A DNA stretch of 64,000 nucleotides from Faecalibacterium sp. An122 (GCF_002160895.1 NZ_NFLL01000002.1:247147-311146), one strand, 5' to 3'. Counted from the first letter of the stretch, positions 25,676 to 34,651 are shown. Translations and numbers: made by a program. Notes: generated from the sequence alone by a model not told the origin.

Positions 25676-27151
25676 TTAGGTTGCAGCCGGAGCCCGGTCA
25701 TACAGGCTGGTGAGCCCGGCGATGGTGTGGGCCAGATCCTGGGTCAGGACGGCGGCATCCAGCCGCCACTGCCAGTTCCCGCCCTGGGTGCTGGGGGTGT
25801 TGATGCGGGCCTCGGGGCCCAGATGGAGCCAGTCGGCCATGGGGATGACCGCCAGCGCCGACACGCTGGACAGACAGGCGCAGATCATGGCGTCAGTGAG
25901 GCCATCGGGGGTGCAGCGCAGATACCGGCAGGCGTAGTCGATGTCCTCGGGGCTGGCGGACTGCTGCCAGCCCTGGGTGGTGATGTTGTCGTGGGTGCCG
26001 GTGTAGACCACGCTGTTGGCGGTGTAGGTGTAGGGGAGGTAGTTGCCCGGCTCCCGGCTGTCAAAGGCAAACTGCATGATCTTCATGCCGGGGCAGCCGC
26101 TGGCGGCCAGCAGGGCTTTCACCTCGTCGGTCAGATAACCCAGGTCCTCGGCAATGACGGCATCCCGGCCCACGGCCTGGTGCATGGCGTCGATGAAAGC
26201 CAGGCCCGGGCCCTTGACCCATTCGCCGCCGTGGGCGGTGGTGTTGCCCGCCGGAATGGAGAAGTAGCTCTCAAACCCGCGGAAGTGGTCGATCCGCACC
26301 AGGTCGTAGATGGAGGTGGCGTGGCGCATCCGGCGCTTCCACCAGGCGAAGTCCTCGGCGGCGTGGCGTGGCCAGTCGTAGAGGGGATTGCCCCACAGCT
26401 GGCCGTCGGCCGCAAAGGAATCGGGGGGACAGCCGGCCACCCGGGTCAAATGAACCAGACCGTCGGTCTGGAACAGCTCGGGCCGGGTCCACAGGTCGCT
26501 GGAATCGGGGCTGACGTAGATGGGGATATCTCCGATGAGCCGGATGCCCTTGCCGTTGGCGTAGGCCTTGAGGGCGCCCCACTGGTGATAGAAGAAGAAC
26601 TGAACCGCCTTGTAGTAGTCGCAGCGATCGGCCAGCCGGACCTGGGCCGCGGCGATGGCGTCGGGCTGGCGGCACCGCAAATCATCGGGCCAGTCGGCCA
26701 GACCGGCCTGACCCTGTTCCTCTTTGATGGCCATGAACAGGGCGTAGTCTTCCAGCCAGGAGGCCTGTTCCTCACAGAAACGCTGGTATGCAGGGGAGGG
26801 AGCAGCCAGGAGCCGCTGGGCGGCCCGGGCCAGAATGAGGGGACGCTGGTTGTACAGGGCCCCGTACTGGATGGGCCCCACCTCCTCGGCGGGGGGAAGC
26901 TCTTCCGCGGTCAGAAGCCCCTGCTGGGCCAGCAGGCCGAAGTCGATGAAGTAGGGGTTCCCGGCAAAGGCGGAAAAACTCTGGTACGGGCTGTCCCCGT
27001 AGCCGGTGGGGCCGATGGGGAGAATCTGCCAAAAGGTTTGTTTTGCCTCGGCGAGGAAATCCACGAACCGGTAAGCCTCATGGCCCAGCGTGCCGATGCC
27101 ATAGGGACCGGGCAGACTGAATACCGGCATCAGGATGCCGCTTGCACGCAT
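25676..27151 (-). CDS. malQ: 4-alpha-glucanotransferase (amylomaltase, GH77)
   Basis: The protein has 491 residues, the bacterial MalQ length. The N-terminal 'SGILMPVFSLPGPYGIGTLG' and 'ILPIGPTGYGDSPYQ' are diagnostic. Catalytic blocks are visible: the nucleophile Asp in 'VRIDHFRGFE', the acid/base Glu in 'VIAEDLGYLT' and the third Asp in 'TGTHDNITT'. It transfers maltodextrin segments and releases glucose in the cytoplasm. It is the last gene of an operon with a sugar ABC transporter 12 bp upstream, which suggests that the imported sugar is maltose or maltodextrin. Confidence 0.95.
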   Translation of the reverse strand: MRASGILMPVFSLPGPYGIGTLGHEAYRFVDFLAEAKQTFWQILPIGPTGYGDSPYQSFSAFAGNPYFIDFGLLAQQGLLTAEELPPAEEVGPIQYGALYNQRPLILARAAQRLLAAPSPAYQRFCEEQASWLEDYALFMAIKEEQGQAGLADWPDDLRCRQPDAIAAAQVRLADRCDYYKAVQFFFYHQWGALKAYANGKGIRLIGDIPIYVSPDSSDLWTRPELFQTDGLVHLTRVAGCPPDSFAADGQLWGNPLYDWPRHAAEDFAWWKRRMRHATSIYDLVRIDHFRGFESYFSIPAGNTTAHGGEWVKGPGLAFIDAMHQAVGRDAVIAEDLGYLTDEVKALLAASGCPGMKIMQFAFDSREPGNYLPYTYTANSVVYTGTHDNITTQGWQQSASPEDIDYACRYLRCTPDGLTDAMICACLSSVSALAVIPMADWLHLGPEARINTPSTQGGNWQWRLDAAVLTQDLAHTIAGLTSLYDRAPAAT

Positions 27152-27163
27152 GAAAACTCCTCC

Positions 27164-28006
27164 TTAACCCTTGACGGCGCCGGCGATGACGCCCTCGATG
27201 ATGTATTTCTGGCAGGCCACATACAGGATGATGATGGGGACAATGGCGATGATGATGCAGGCCATCATGGGAGCCAGCTCCACGCGGCCGTAGCCGCCGC
27301 GGAAGTACTGGATGGCCATGGGGATGGTGCGGTATTTCTTGATGTCCAGCACCAGGGTGGGCAGCAGGTAGTCGTTCCAGACCCACATGGTTTCCAGAAT
27401 GGCGGTGGAGATCATGGTGGGCTTGAGGATGGGGAACACGATCTTAAAGAACAGCTGGATGGGGTTGCAGCCGTCGATCATGGCCGATTCCTCGATCTCG
27501 ATGGGAACGCTCTTCATGAAGCCGGTGAACATAAAGACCGCCAGGCCGGCGCCGAAGCCCAGATAGATGATGCAGATGTTCCAGGGGGTGTTGAGCTTGA
27601 GGGTGTCGGCGGTCTTGGACAGGGTGAACATGACCATCTGGAAGGGAACCACCATCGAAAAGACGATCAGCAGGTTCATGCCCTTGGACAGGACGTTGTG
27701 AACGCGGGTCAGATACCAGCCGCACATGGAGCAGCACAGCAGGATCAGAAAGACGCTGGTGACGGTGATGACCAGGCTGTACAGGAAGCTGGACAGGAAG
27801 TTCATCTTGACGATGCCGTAGATGTAGTTGCTCAGACCGGCGAAGTTCTCAGCGGTGGGCAGGGCAAAGACGGTGGATGTGGTGAAGGTGCCCTCCACCT
27901 TCAGGCTGTTGATGAAGATCAGGACGATGGGATAGACCCACAGCAGGCAGAGGATCACCATGATGGCCGTCAGGATGTTGTTGGACAGGCGTTTGGTCTT
28001 GGACAT
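27164..28006 (-). CDS. Carbohydrate ABC transporter permease (MalG-like)
   Basis: The 280-residue protein has six predicted membrane segments. The EAA loop that docks the ATPase is visible as 'EIEESAMIDGCNPIQLFFKI'. It begins inside the stop codon of the preceding permease (TGATG), so the two subunits are made together. No ATPase gene is present, as is usual for CUT1 systems that share an MsmX-type ATPase. Context with MalQ points to maltodextrins. Confidence 0.93.
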   Translation of the reverse strand: MSKTKRLSNNILTAIMVILCLLWVYPIVLIFINSLKVEGTFTTSTVFALPTAENFAGLSNYIYGIVKMNFLSSFLYSLVITVTSVFLILLCCSMCGWYLTRVHNVLSKGMNLLIVFSMVVPFQMVMFTLSKTADTLKLNTPWNICIIYLGFGAGLAVFMFTGFMKSVPIEIEESAMIDGCNPIQLFFKIVFPILKPTMISTAILETMWVWNDYLLPTLVLDIKKYRTIPMAIQYFRGGYGRVELAPMMACIIIAIVPIIILYVACQKYIIEGVIAGAVKG

Positions 28007-28857
28007 CAGGACTGCACCTCCTTCGAACGGGTAAAGCGGAGCTGAATCAGGGAGATGGCCACCACGATCAGGAAGAAGACCACGGCCTTGGCCTGGCCGA
28101 TGCCCTTCCACTGGGCGCCGCTGCGGCCGTAGAAGGTGGAGTAGATGTTCAGGGCCAGCATCTCGCTCAGGTTGGAGGGCTCGCCGCCGGTCAATGCCAC
28201 GTTCTGGTCGAACAGCTTGAAGCTGTTGGTGAGGGTCAGGAAGGTGCAGATGGTGATGCTGGGCATCACCAGGGGAACCTTGATCTTAAAGAGGATTTCC
28301 CGGCCGGTGGCACCGTCGATCTTGGCGGCCTCGATCAGGTCGTTGGGCACGCTCTGGAGGCCGGCGATGTAAATGATCATCATATAGCCGATCTGCTGCC
28401 AGCACATCAGGATCACCAGGCCAATGAAGCCGTAGTGTTCGTCCAGAGCCAGCAGGGGCTTGCCCAGGTTGGCCAGGATGCCGTTGAGCAGAATCTGCCA
28501 GATGTAGCCCAGCAGGATGCCGCCGATCAGGTTGGGCATGAAGTAGACGGTGCGGAACAGGTTGGTGCCGCGGATGCCCCGGGTCAGGACCAGAGCGATG
28601 GCGAAAGCAAAGACGTTGATGAGGACGGTGGACACCACAGTGAAAGCTGCGGTGAACCAGAAGGCGTGGATGAAGGTGGAGTCCTTAAAGACCTGGATGT
28701 AGTTGTCGAAGCCCACGAAGGTGGTCTTGGACACGGTGGTGAACCGCTGGAAGGAAAGGTAAATGCCCCAGATGAACGGCCAGATAAAGCCGATGATAAA
28801 GGCCAGCAGGGTGGGCAGGACAAAAACCGGCCAGTATTTGCTGATGGTTTTCTGCAT
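28006..28857 (-). CDS. Sugar ABC transporter permease (MalF/UgpA-like)
   Basis: The 283-residue protein has six membrane segments, beginning with 'WPVFVLPTLLAFIIGFIWPF'. The EAA loop is 'DLIEAAKIDGATGREILFK'. It forms the CUT1 pore with the next gene. A strong hairpin (28899-28935) separates it from the binding-protein gene, and AGGAGG precedes the ATG at 28857. Confidence 0.93.
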   Translation of the reverse strand: MQKTISKYWPVFVLPTLLAFIIGFIWPFIWGIYLSFQRFTTVSKTTFVGFDNYIQVFKDSTFIHAFWFTAAFTVVSTVLINVFAFAIALVLTRGIRGTNLFRTVYFMPNLIGGILLGYIWQILLNGILANLGKPLLALDEHYGFIGLVILMCWQQIGYMMIIYIAGLQSVPNDLIEAAKIDGATGREILFKIKVPLVMPSITICTFLTLTNSFKLFDQNVALTGGEPSNLSEMLALNIYSTFYGRSGAQWKGIGQAKAVVFFLIVVAISLIQLRFTRSKEVQS

Positions 28858-28898
28858 GGATGCTACCTCCTGATACAGATGAAAGGGTGCAGGGACGC

Positions 28899-28935
28899 AA
28901 AAAGCAGGGGCGGGCCTGCTGCTGCCCGCCCCTGC
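28899..28935 (-). terminator. Intra-operon terminator between binding protein and permease
   Basis: On the minus strand the 11-bp stem GCAGGGGCGGG/CCCGCCCCTGC is followed by TTTTTG. Such partial terminators keep binding-protein mRNA in excess over permease mRNA. Confidence 0.8.
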
Positions 28936-28974
28936 CGATGGTCCTTGCTGTCACAGCGGGCAGCCGGAGAAGGA

Positions 28975-30312
28975 TCAGCCGTTGGCCAGCTGATACTCGG
29001 TGGCCCAGTTGTCCACGAAGGCGCTGACCACGTCGTCCCAGGTGCCGGTGCCGGCTGCATAGGCAGTCAGAGCGCTGCCCAGCATGTTCTTCCACTCCTC
29101 GGAAGGCATGGTGGAGAAGCACCAGTCAACGGGGGTCTTGCCAGCGGCGACGTATTCGTCCGAGATGGCGTTCAGGGGGTTGGTGGGAGCCTTTGCGCTC
29201 TTGAAGGGGATGACAAAGCCCATGTCGTCGGCCATGGCGGCGGTGCCTTCCTCGCTGGAGACACACCAGTGGATGAAGTCCAGCGTGGCCTGGATGTCTT
29301 CCTCAGAGGAATTGTTGTTGACGCACCAGAAGTTCTCCGAACCGGTGCACAGGCCCTGGTTCTCCTCGCCGTCGGCGCCGATGTAGATGGGGATCATGCC
29401 CAGATTGTCGTCGCCCAGATCCTTGATGTCGGTGTAGGCCCAGGTGCCGTTCTGATAGAAGACAGCCTGCTTGTTGACGAACTCAGCCACAGCGTCGTTG
29501 CCGGTCTTGCTGGCCAGGACGGTGGGGTCACAGGTGGAATCGGTGATGTACAGATCGAAAATCTGCTTGTAGTTGTCCAGATAGGTGCCCTTGATGGCGT
29601 CGGTGGAGGAGATGCCGTCGGCCTTGTACTCATAATAGATGGGCAGGTTGGCCAGATGGGTCTTGTAGCGCCAGTCAGAGGAAGCGTCCATGCCGGCGGA
29701 GGTGAAAGCGCCCTGGATGCCCAGCTCGTCCTTGCGGGCCTGGATGTCGTCGGCCACAGCCTTCAGGGTGTCAAAGCTGGTGATGTCGTCCTGGGTGTAG
29801 CCGGCGGCGGTCAGCAGCTCTTTGTTGTAGATGATGCCGTAGGTCTCGATGACGTAGGCGATGCCGGCCACGGCGTCGCCGTCCTTCAGGGCGAAGGAAT
29901 CGCTGGTCAGCTCGCTGTACAGAGCCGAGCCGGACAGATCGTAGCAGTAGTCCTTCCAGTTGGCCAGACCCACGGGGCCGTTGACCTGGAACAGGGTGGG
30001 AGCCTCGCTCTTCTCCATCTCGCTCATCAGGGTGGTCTCGTACTGGTTGGCGGCGGCGGTCACGACGGTGACGGGCACGCCGGTGGACTCGGTGTACTTG
30101 GCGGCCAGGTTCTGCCAGGCCTCATCCTGTTCGGGCTTGAAGTTCAGATAGTAGACCTTGCCGCTGGCAGCAGGAGCGGTGGAACCAGCGGTGCTGGAAC
30201 CGGTGGAAGCGGCGGTGGAACTGCTGGAAGAACCGCAGGCGGCCAGAACACCGGCAGCGGATACAGCACCGGCGGCCTTCAGGAAGTTGCGGCGGGAAAT
30301 CATCTTTTTCAT
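28975..30312 (-). CDS. Sugar ABC transporter substrate-binding lipoprotein
   Basis: This is a 445-residue family 1 extracellular solute-binding protein. The signal contains a twin-arginine-like motif SRRNFLK, then a hydrophobic stretch and the lipobox LAAC (Cys about 26). A Ser/Ala/Thr-rich linker (26-52) leads to the two-lobed domain, with 'YNKELLTAAGYTQDDI' typical of this fold. It captures the sugar outside the membrane. It lies 76 bp downstream of the LacI gene without a clear own promoter, so it may be transcribed from the LacI promoter. Confidence 0.93.
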   Translation of the reverse strand: MKKMISRRNFLKAAGAVSAAGVLAACGSSSSSTAASTGSSTAGSTAPAASGKVYYLNFKPEQDEAWQNLAAKYTESTGVPVTVVTAAANQYETTLMSEMEKSEAPTLFQVNGPVGLANWKDYCYDLSGSALYSELTSDSFALKDGDAVAGIAYVIETYGIIYNKELLTAAGYTQDDITSFDTLKAVADDIQARKDELGIQGAFTSAGMDASSDWRYKTHLANLPIYYEYKADGISSTDAIKGTYLDNYKQIFDLYITDSTCDPTVLASKTGNDAVAEFVNKQAVFYQNGTWAYTDIKDLGDDNLGMIPIYIGADGEENQGLCTGSENFWCVNNNSSEEDIQATLDFIHWCVSSEEGTAAMADDMGFVIPFKSAKAPTNPLNAISDEYVAAGKTPVDWCFSTMPSEEWKNMLGSALTAYAAGTGTWDDVVSAFVDNWATEYQLANG

Positions 30313-30388
30313 AGTTCTTCTCCTTCATCATATCGTGTGAAAGGTGTGTATGTCCGTTCTGCCCAACCCGGGCAGAAAAGAGTCGAAA

Positions 30389-31405
30389 TCATACGGCGGA
30401 ACCGCCGCGGGGCGGGCGAACGCTTTCGCCCTCCTGGATGGTGGGGGCCAGAATCACGGTCTGGGCCGGGGTGCCGTGCTCGATCTGGCGGATCAGCAGC
30501 TCCACGCACCGCAGTGCCAGCTCGCCGGTGGGCTGCACCATGGAGGCCAGAGCCGGCACGCAGTACCGGGACATGGAGATGCCGTCGAAGCCGATCACCG
30601 AGATGTCGTCGGGCACCTTGTACCCGGCGCTGGCCAGAGCACGGATGACGCCGATGGCGATGACGTCGCTCATGGCAAAGACGGCGGTGAACTGGGCCCG
30701 GCGGGCCAGCAGCCCGTTCATGGTGTTGTAGGCCGACTCAAAGCTGTAGTTGGACAGGCCGTACAGCCGGGGGTCCAGGGTGAGGCCGTTGTCCTCCATG
30801 GCCTGCTGTGCGCCCAGTCGGCGCATCTTGCTGGGATGGCTGGAAGCCGGTCCGCCGATGACGCAGATTTTCCGGTGCCCCTGGGCGATGAGGTAGGTGA
30901 CGGCCTGATAGGCAGCCGCCTGGTCGTCCACACCCACCATGGACAGGTTGGGGAAGTTCAGCTCATCCGACACCACTGTGGCCAGAACGGCCGGGATGGT
31001 GATGGAATCAAAGCTCTGGCGGAAATTATCCACGTTGCCGCCCAGGAAAATCATGCCCTTGGGCTTGATTTCCCGGAGGATTTTCTCGGCGGCCTCCATC
31101 TCGTTGGCGTTTTCATCCAGATAGGAGACGATGCCGCTGTAGCCGTACAGCCCCACCACCTGCTGCAGGTGGACCAGAAAGTCGGCAAAAAACATGTTCT
31201 GAGTGCCCTTGACCACAAAGACCACGCTGCGGGACTGCTGGATTTTCAGCTGGCGGGCGTTGGTGTTGGGCACAAAGCCCACCTCCCGCATGATCCGCAG
31301 CACGTGCTCCTTGGTTTCGGGGCGGACGTCGGGGCGGTCGTTGATGACCCGGGAAATGGTGCTGACCGAGCAGCCGCTGATCCGGGCGATGTCCTTGATC
31401 GTCAT
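30389..31405 (-). CDS. LacI-family transcriptional regulator
   Basis: The 338-residue protein has the LacI helix-turn-helix and hinge at 1-60 ('TIKDIARISGCSVSTISRVI') followed by a periplasmic-binding-like effector domain. It heads the sugar transporter-malQ operon and most likely represses it in the absence of the sugar. The ATG at 31405 follows GGAGGAAGGAG; the longer frame upstream is non-coding promoter DNA. An operator-like inverted repeat lies between its promoter and the start (31453), so autorepression is likely. Confidence 0.93.
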   Translation of the reverse strand: MTIKDIARISGCSVSTISRVINDRPDVRPETKEHVLRIMREVGFVPNTNARQLKIQQSRSVVFVVKGTQNMFFADFLVHLQQVVGLYGYSGIVSYLDENANEMEAAEKILREIKPKGMIFLGGNVDNFRQSFDSITIPAVLATVVSDELNFPNLSMVGVDDQAAAYQAVTYLIAQGHRKICVIGGPASSHPSKMRRLGAQQAMEDNGLTLDPRLYGLSNYSFESAYNTMNGLLARRAQFTAVFAMSDVIAIGVIRALASAGYKVPDDISVIGFDGISMSRYCVPALASMVQPTGELALRCVELLIRQIEHGTPAQTVILAPTIQEGESVRPPRGGSAV

Positions 31406-31452
31406 GTGCAGCAGCTCCTTCCTCCGGTCGGTGTTGGTTTTGTTTGCGGGAT

Positions 31453-31466
31453 CGTTTACGGAAACG
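31453..31466 (-). promoter_or_regulatory. LacI-type operator candidate
   Basis: CGTTTACGGAAACG has CGTTT/AAACG arms around a 4-base centre, similar to LacI/GalR family operators. It lies about 10-25 nt downstream of the expected start site of the lacI promoter, where bound repressor would block transcription. Confidence 0.6.
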
Positions 31467-31480
31467 TTACCGACAAACTT

Positions 31481-31509
31481 ATTATGGCACACATGCCCAA
31501 AAAATGCAA
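31481..31509 (-). promoter_or_regulatory. Promoter for the LacI regulator and sugar operon
   Basis: On the minus strand TTGCAT (31504-31509) and CATAAT (31481-31486) are 17 bases apart. The stretch 31510-31760 between this and the divergent promoter carries no gene. Confidence 0.7.
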
Positions 31510-31761
31510 GAACACACTGAAAAGTTTGTGAATATCATTCCATGGCGCAGATGGTTTTTGTGCAGTTTGAAATGACGTAAACGCAGGAAGCCCGGAAATT
31601 GCGAAAATTCCCGGTAATTGTGTGAAAATTTCGGTTTGCACCAGCTGCGCGTCTTGTACACAACGATACTATGTGAATTTTTGAGAGCGCGCCGGAGCGC
31701 TCTCCCCGGGCCTCCGGTGCCCTTCCCGGAACCGGCAAAAAGGCCGGTCCAGGGCAGGGTC

Positions 31762-31790
31762 TTGCCTGACCAAAGGCTTGGTGGTATACT
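31762..31790 (+). promoter_or_regulatory. Promoter for the C26 peptidase gene
   Basis: TTGCCT (31762-31767) and TATACT (31785-31790), 17-base spacer. Confidence 0.75.
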
Positions 31791-31800
31791 GTCCCCAGCG

Positions 31801-31834
31801 GACAGCGTGGCCCCTGCGGCGCGCTGTCTTTTTT
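31801..31834 (+). terminator. Leader terminator (attenuator candidate) before the C26 peptidase
   Basis: The stem GACAGCGTG/CGCGCTGTC (one G-U) with a 10-nt loop is followed by TTTTTT. It begins only a few bases after the predicted transcription start (about 31797) and ends 25 bases before the start codon. Either it attenuates this gene or it ends a transcript from further upstream. Confidence 0.7.
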
Positions 31835-31859
31835 GATTGGAAAGGGAAGGTGTTCTGAT

Positions 31860-32564
31860 ATGAAAAAGCCCGTCATTGGCCTTGTGCCCATTGTGGACCC
31901 GGCGCAGAACCGCTATGGGATGACGCCGGCCTATTGCAAAGCGGTGGAGGGGGCAGGAGGGCTGCCCCTGATGCTGCCGCTGACGGCAGATTCGGACGAC
32001 CTGGCCCAGCTGGTGAAGCTGTGCGATGGCATTCTGTTCACCGGCGGGCCGGATATCCACCCTGCCCGCTATGGCGAGGAGACGCTGCCCGCCTGCGGCA
32101 CGATTGTCCCCGAGCGGGACGCGATGGAGGATGCCCTGCTCCAGGTGGCGCTGGCGGCGGACAAGCCGGTACTGGGCATCTGCCGGGGAATTCAGGTCCT
32201 CAATGTGACTCTGGGCGGCACCCTCTGGCAGGATCTGCCCAGCCAGTACGGCGAGACCATCGGCCACAGCCAGCCGGAGCCCTATGACCAGCCCTGCCAC
32301 GCTGTGACGGTGCTGGCAGATACCCCGCTGGCGGCCCTTCTGGGAGAGGGTGAGATCGCCGTCACCAGCCGCCATCATCAGGCCATCAAAGACCTGGCAG
32401 GTCCCCTGCGGGCCATGGCCGCTTCGCCGGACGGCCTGGTGGAAGCGGTCTGGATGCCGGGCAAACGGTTTGTCTGGGGTGTTCAGTGGCACCCTGAGAG
32501 CATCTTCTCCACCAGCCCGGAGAGCCAGAAGCTATTCGCCGCCTTTGTGGAGCAGTGCAGATAA
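31860..32564 (+). CDS. Gamma-glutamyl-GABA hydrolase-like class I amidotransferase (peptidase C26)
   Basis: The 234-residue protein is a class I glutamine amidotransferase fold. The nucleophile Cys lies in 'GICRGIQVLNV', and the His-x-Glu pair in 'VQWHPES'. 'LLFTGG(P)DI(H)P'-type sequence near residue 60 is typical of the PuuD/C26 subfamily, which hydrolyses gamma-glutamyl amides such as gamma-glutamyl-GABA or folate polyglutamates. No polyamine genes are nearby, so the substrate is open. AAGGTG lies upstream of the ATG at 31860; an earlier in-frame ATG at 31833 overlaps the leader terminator and is less likely. Confidence 0.88.
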   Translation: MKKPVIGLVPIVDPAQNRYGMTPAYCKAVEGAGGLPLMLPLTADSDDLAQLVKLCDGILFTGGPDIHPARYGEETLPACGTIVPERDAMEDALLQVALAADKPVLGICRGIQVLNVTLGGTLWQDLPSQYGETIGHSQPEPYDQPCHAVTVLADTPLAALLGEGEIAVTSRHHQAIKDLAGPLRAMAASPDGLVEAVWMPGKRFVWGVQWHPESIFSTSPESQKLFAAFVEQCR

Positions 32565-32642
32565 GGAGAAGGTATGGAAGGGGATTTTTATCGGATGACC
32601 TGGAATCCCCCGCAGGAATAACCCCGCAGCACAACAAAAAGG

Positions 32643-32686
32643 AAAAGCCGAAGGGCGGCCCTGGAAAGGACCGCTCTTCGGCTTTT
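32643..32686. terminator. Bidirectional terminator between the C26 and dctM genes
   Basis: 16-bp stem AAAAGCCGAAGGGCGG/CCGCTCTTCGGCTTTT (one mismatch). T-rich on both sides, so it can serve both convergent genes. Confidence 0.85.
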
Positions 32687-32724
32687 GGCTTAGAGTTGAG
32701 AACAATGGGGTTCGGCCGGGAACA

Positions 32725-34047
32725 TCAGAACCAGGCCGGAGTCACAGTGGGAACATAGCCGCACAGCTTGGGAATGAACAGGCTAATGTCGGGGATGAAG
32801 GTGATGAGCAGCAGGGCCACGATCATGCACAGATAGAAGGGCAGGGTGGCCTTGACGACGGCGCCCATGGGGCGCTTGGCCACCGCCGAACCGATGAACA
32901 GGACCGAGCCGACCGGCGGGGTCAGCAGGCCGATGCCGCAGTTGAGCATGACGATGATGCCGAACTGGATGGGGTCGATGCCGATGGAGGTGGCGATGGG
33001 CAGCAGGATGGGGGTGGCGATCAGGATGATGGGGGCCATATCCATGATGCAGCCCAGGAACAGCAGGATCAGGTTGATGAGCAGGGCCAGCAGGATCGGG
33101 TTATCGGTCACGCTGGTGATGGCGTTGGCCGCCAGATCGGGCACATGCAGGGCGGTCATGCAGTAGCCGAACACGTTGGAGGTGGCGATCAGGATCAGGA
33201 CGATGGACAGGGTGTGGACGGCGCTGTCCAGCTCTTTCCAGACGCCCTTGAGGTCGAGGCCCTTGTAGACAAAGAGGGCGACGAACAGGGAGTAGAAGAC
33301 GGCGATGGCGGCGGACTCGGTGGCGGTGAACCAGCCGGCGGCCACGCCGACCACGACGATGATGATGGCGCCGGCCGCCCAGATGGACTGGCCCAGCTGG
33401 CGGATCAGGTTCTTGATGCTGAACTTGTCGCCGCGGGGATAGTTGTTTTTGACGGACAGGATGTAGACGCCCACCATCAGGCTGACGGCCAGGACGCCGC
33501 CGGGAAGGTAGCCGGCCAGGAAGAGGCTGCCGACCGAGATGCCGCCGGCGGTGGTGGCGTAGATGACCATGTTGTGGCTCGGGGGCACCAGAATGCCCTC
33601 GACCGACGAGGTGATGGTGATGGCGGTGGAGAAGTCGGCGTCATAGCCCTGGTCCACCATCATGGGGATGAGGATGGCGCCGAGGGAGGCGGTGTCGGCC
33701 GCGGCCGAGCCCGAAATGCCGCCGAAGAAGTAGGAGTCCAGAACGTTGACCATGCCCAGGCCGCCGCGCATCCAGCCGACGCAGGCGTTGGCCAGCGCGA
33801 CCAGTTTATCGGACAGGCCGCCCGACCCCATCAGCATACCCATGGTGATAAAGAAGGGGACGGCCATCAGGCTGTAAGAGCTGATGCCCTTGACCATCTG
33901 CTGGCAGACGGTGGCCAGACTCAGGCCCTGATACATCAGGCAGAAGATCGAGGACAGCGCCACCGAATAGGCGATCGGGAAGCGCAGCAGGATCATGACC
34001 AGGAACGAGACCAGTAGGATCGCAATAGCGGGTACGTTAACTGCCAT
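32725..34047 (-). CDS. dctM: TRAP transporter large permease DctM
   Basis: The 440-residue protein has about twelve membrane segments. Family blocks include 'RFPIAYSVALSSI', 'VPFFITMGMLMGSGGLS', 'GGISGSAAADTASLGAI' and 'LTPPVG'. It forms the Na+-driven channel of a TRAP uptake system with DctQ and the periplasmic binding protein. It is separated by one base from dctQ and ends at the bidirectional terminator. Confidence 0.96.
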   Translation of the reverse strand: MAVNVPAIAILLVSFLVMILLRFPIAYSVALSSIFCLMYQGLSLATVCQQMVKGISSYSLMAVPFFITMGMLMGSGGLSDKLVALANACVGWMRGGLGMVNVLDSYFFGGISGSAAADTASLGAILIPMMVDQGYDADFSTAITITSSVEGILVPPSHNMVIYATTAGGISVGSLFLAGYLPGGVLAVSLMVGVYILSVKNNYPRGDKFSIKNLIRQLGQSIWAAGAIIIVVVGVAAGWFTATESAAIAVFYSLFVALFVYKGLDLKGVWKELDSAVHTLSIVLILIATSNVFGYCMTALHVPDLAANAITSVTDNPILLALLINLILLFLGCIMDMAPIILIATPILLPIATSIGIDPIQFGIIVMLNCGIGLLTPPVGSVLFIGSAVAKRPMGAVVKATLPFYLCMIVALLLITFIPDISLFIPKLCGYVPTVTPAWF

Positions 34048-34048
34048 A

Positions 34049-34570
34049 TCACACTTCCTCCTTCAGGCAGATGCCGCGGATCTCCTCATAGATGCACTCC
34101 AGCTCAAAGACGATCATGGCGATGCCGGCCAGGGGCACCGGGAAGTACATCCAGAAACGGGAAACGTTGGGCATCGAGACATAGGTGCCGCGGGCGCCGA
34201 TGGTGGTGGCGTACTGCAGGCCGACCACCAGCATGACAATGCCCAGGACCAGAACGGCCACGTCGGCCAGGATGTTCAGGAAGTGGAGCATCGGCTTGGG
34301 AATATAGCGGTCGAACGCATCCATCCGGATGTGCTCTTTATGGCGGATGGCGATGGCCGCCGACAGAACGGCCATGTAGCTCATCAGGGTCAGGACGACC
34401 TCTTCGGTCCAGGACGGCGAGGTGATAAACGGGATATAGCGGCCCAGCACCGAATAGCCGGTGATGATGATATCCGCGATCAGCAGCAGCTTGCAGATGG
34501 TCATGACGATCTTGTCGGTCACGTCGTAGATCGGGCGCAGCTTATCCATGGCTGCAAAGAATGCTTTCAT
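34049..34570 (-). CDS. dctQ: TRAP transporter small permease DctQ
   Basis: The 173-residue protein has four membrane segments. The DctQ block 'SWTEEVVLTLMSYMAVLSAA' and 'HIRMDAF' are recognisable. The ATG at 34570 is supported by AAAGGGGG; a TTG seven codons upstream in the same frame is less likely. It lies between dctP and dctM in the normal P-Q-M order. Confidence 0.93.
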   Translation of the reverse strand: MKAFFAAMDKLRPIYDVTDKIVMTICKLLLIADIIITGYSVLGRYIPFITSPSWTEEVVLTLMSYMAVLSAAIAIRHKEHIRMDAFDRYIPKPMLHFLNILADVAVLVLGIVMLVVGLQYATTIGARGTYVSMPNVSRFWMYFPVPLAGIAMIVFELECIYEEIRGICLKEEV

Positions 34571-34596
34571 CAGGATTCCCCCTTTGCTCAAAATAC

Positions 34597-34625
34597 GCGG
34601 GGCGGCATTGAACGGGCCGCCCCGC
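34597..34625 (-). terminator. Intra-operon terminator-like hairpin between dctP and dctQ
   Basis: Perfect 10-bp stem GCGGGGCGGC/GCCGCCCCGC followed by GTATTTTG on the minus strand. It parallels the one after the sugar-binding protein gene. Confidence 0.65.
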
Positions 34626-34651
34626 CCGCATCATTTGGGCGCAGGCTCCGG

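Noticed and set aside
25727..28045. A 772-codon plus-strand frame across malQ and a permease gene
   Set aside because: The minus-strand genes have catalytic motifs and overlaps; the plus frame is low-complexity Gly/Val/Asp sequence.
30313..30388. Promoter directly before the sugar-binding protein gene (TATGAT near the start codon)
   Set aside because: The box lies about 13 nt from the ATG and overlaps the ribosome site, leaving no room for a leader; no -35 at proper distance.
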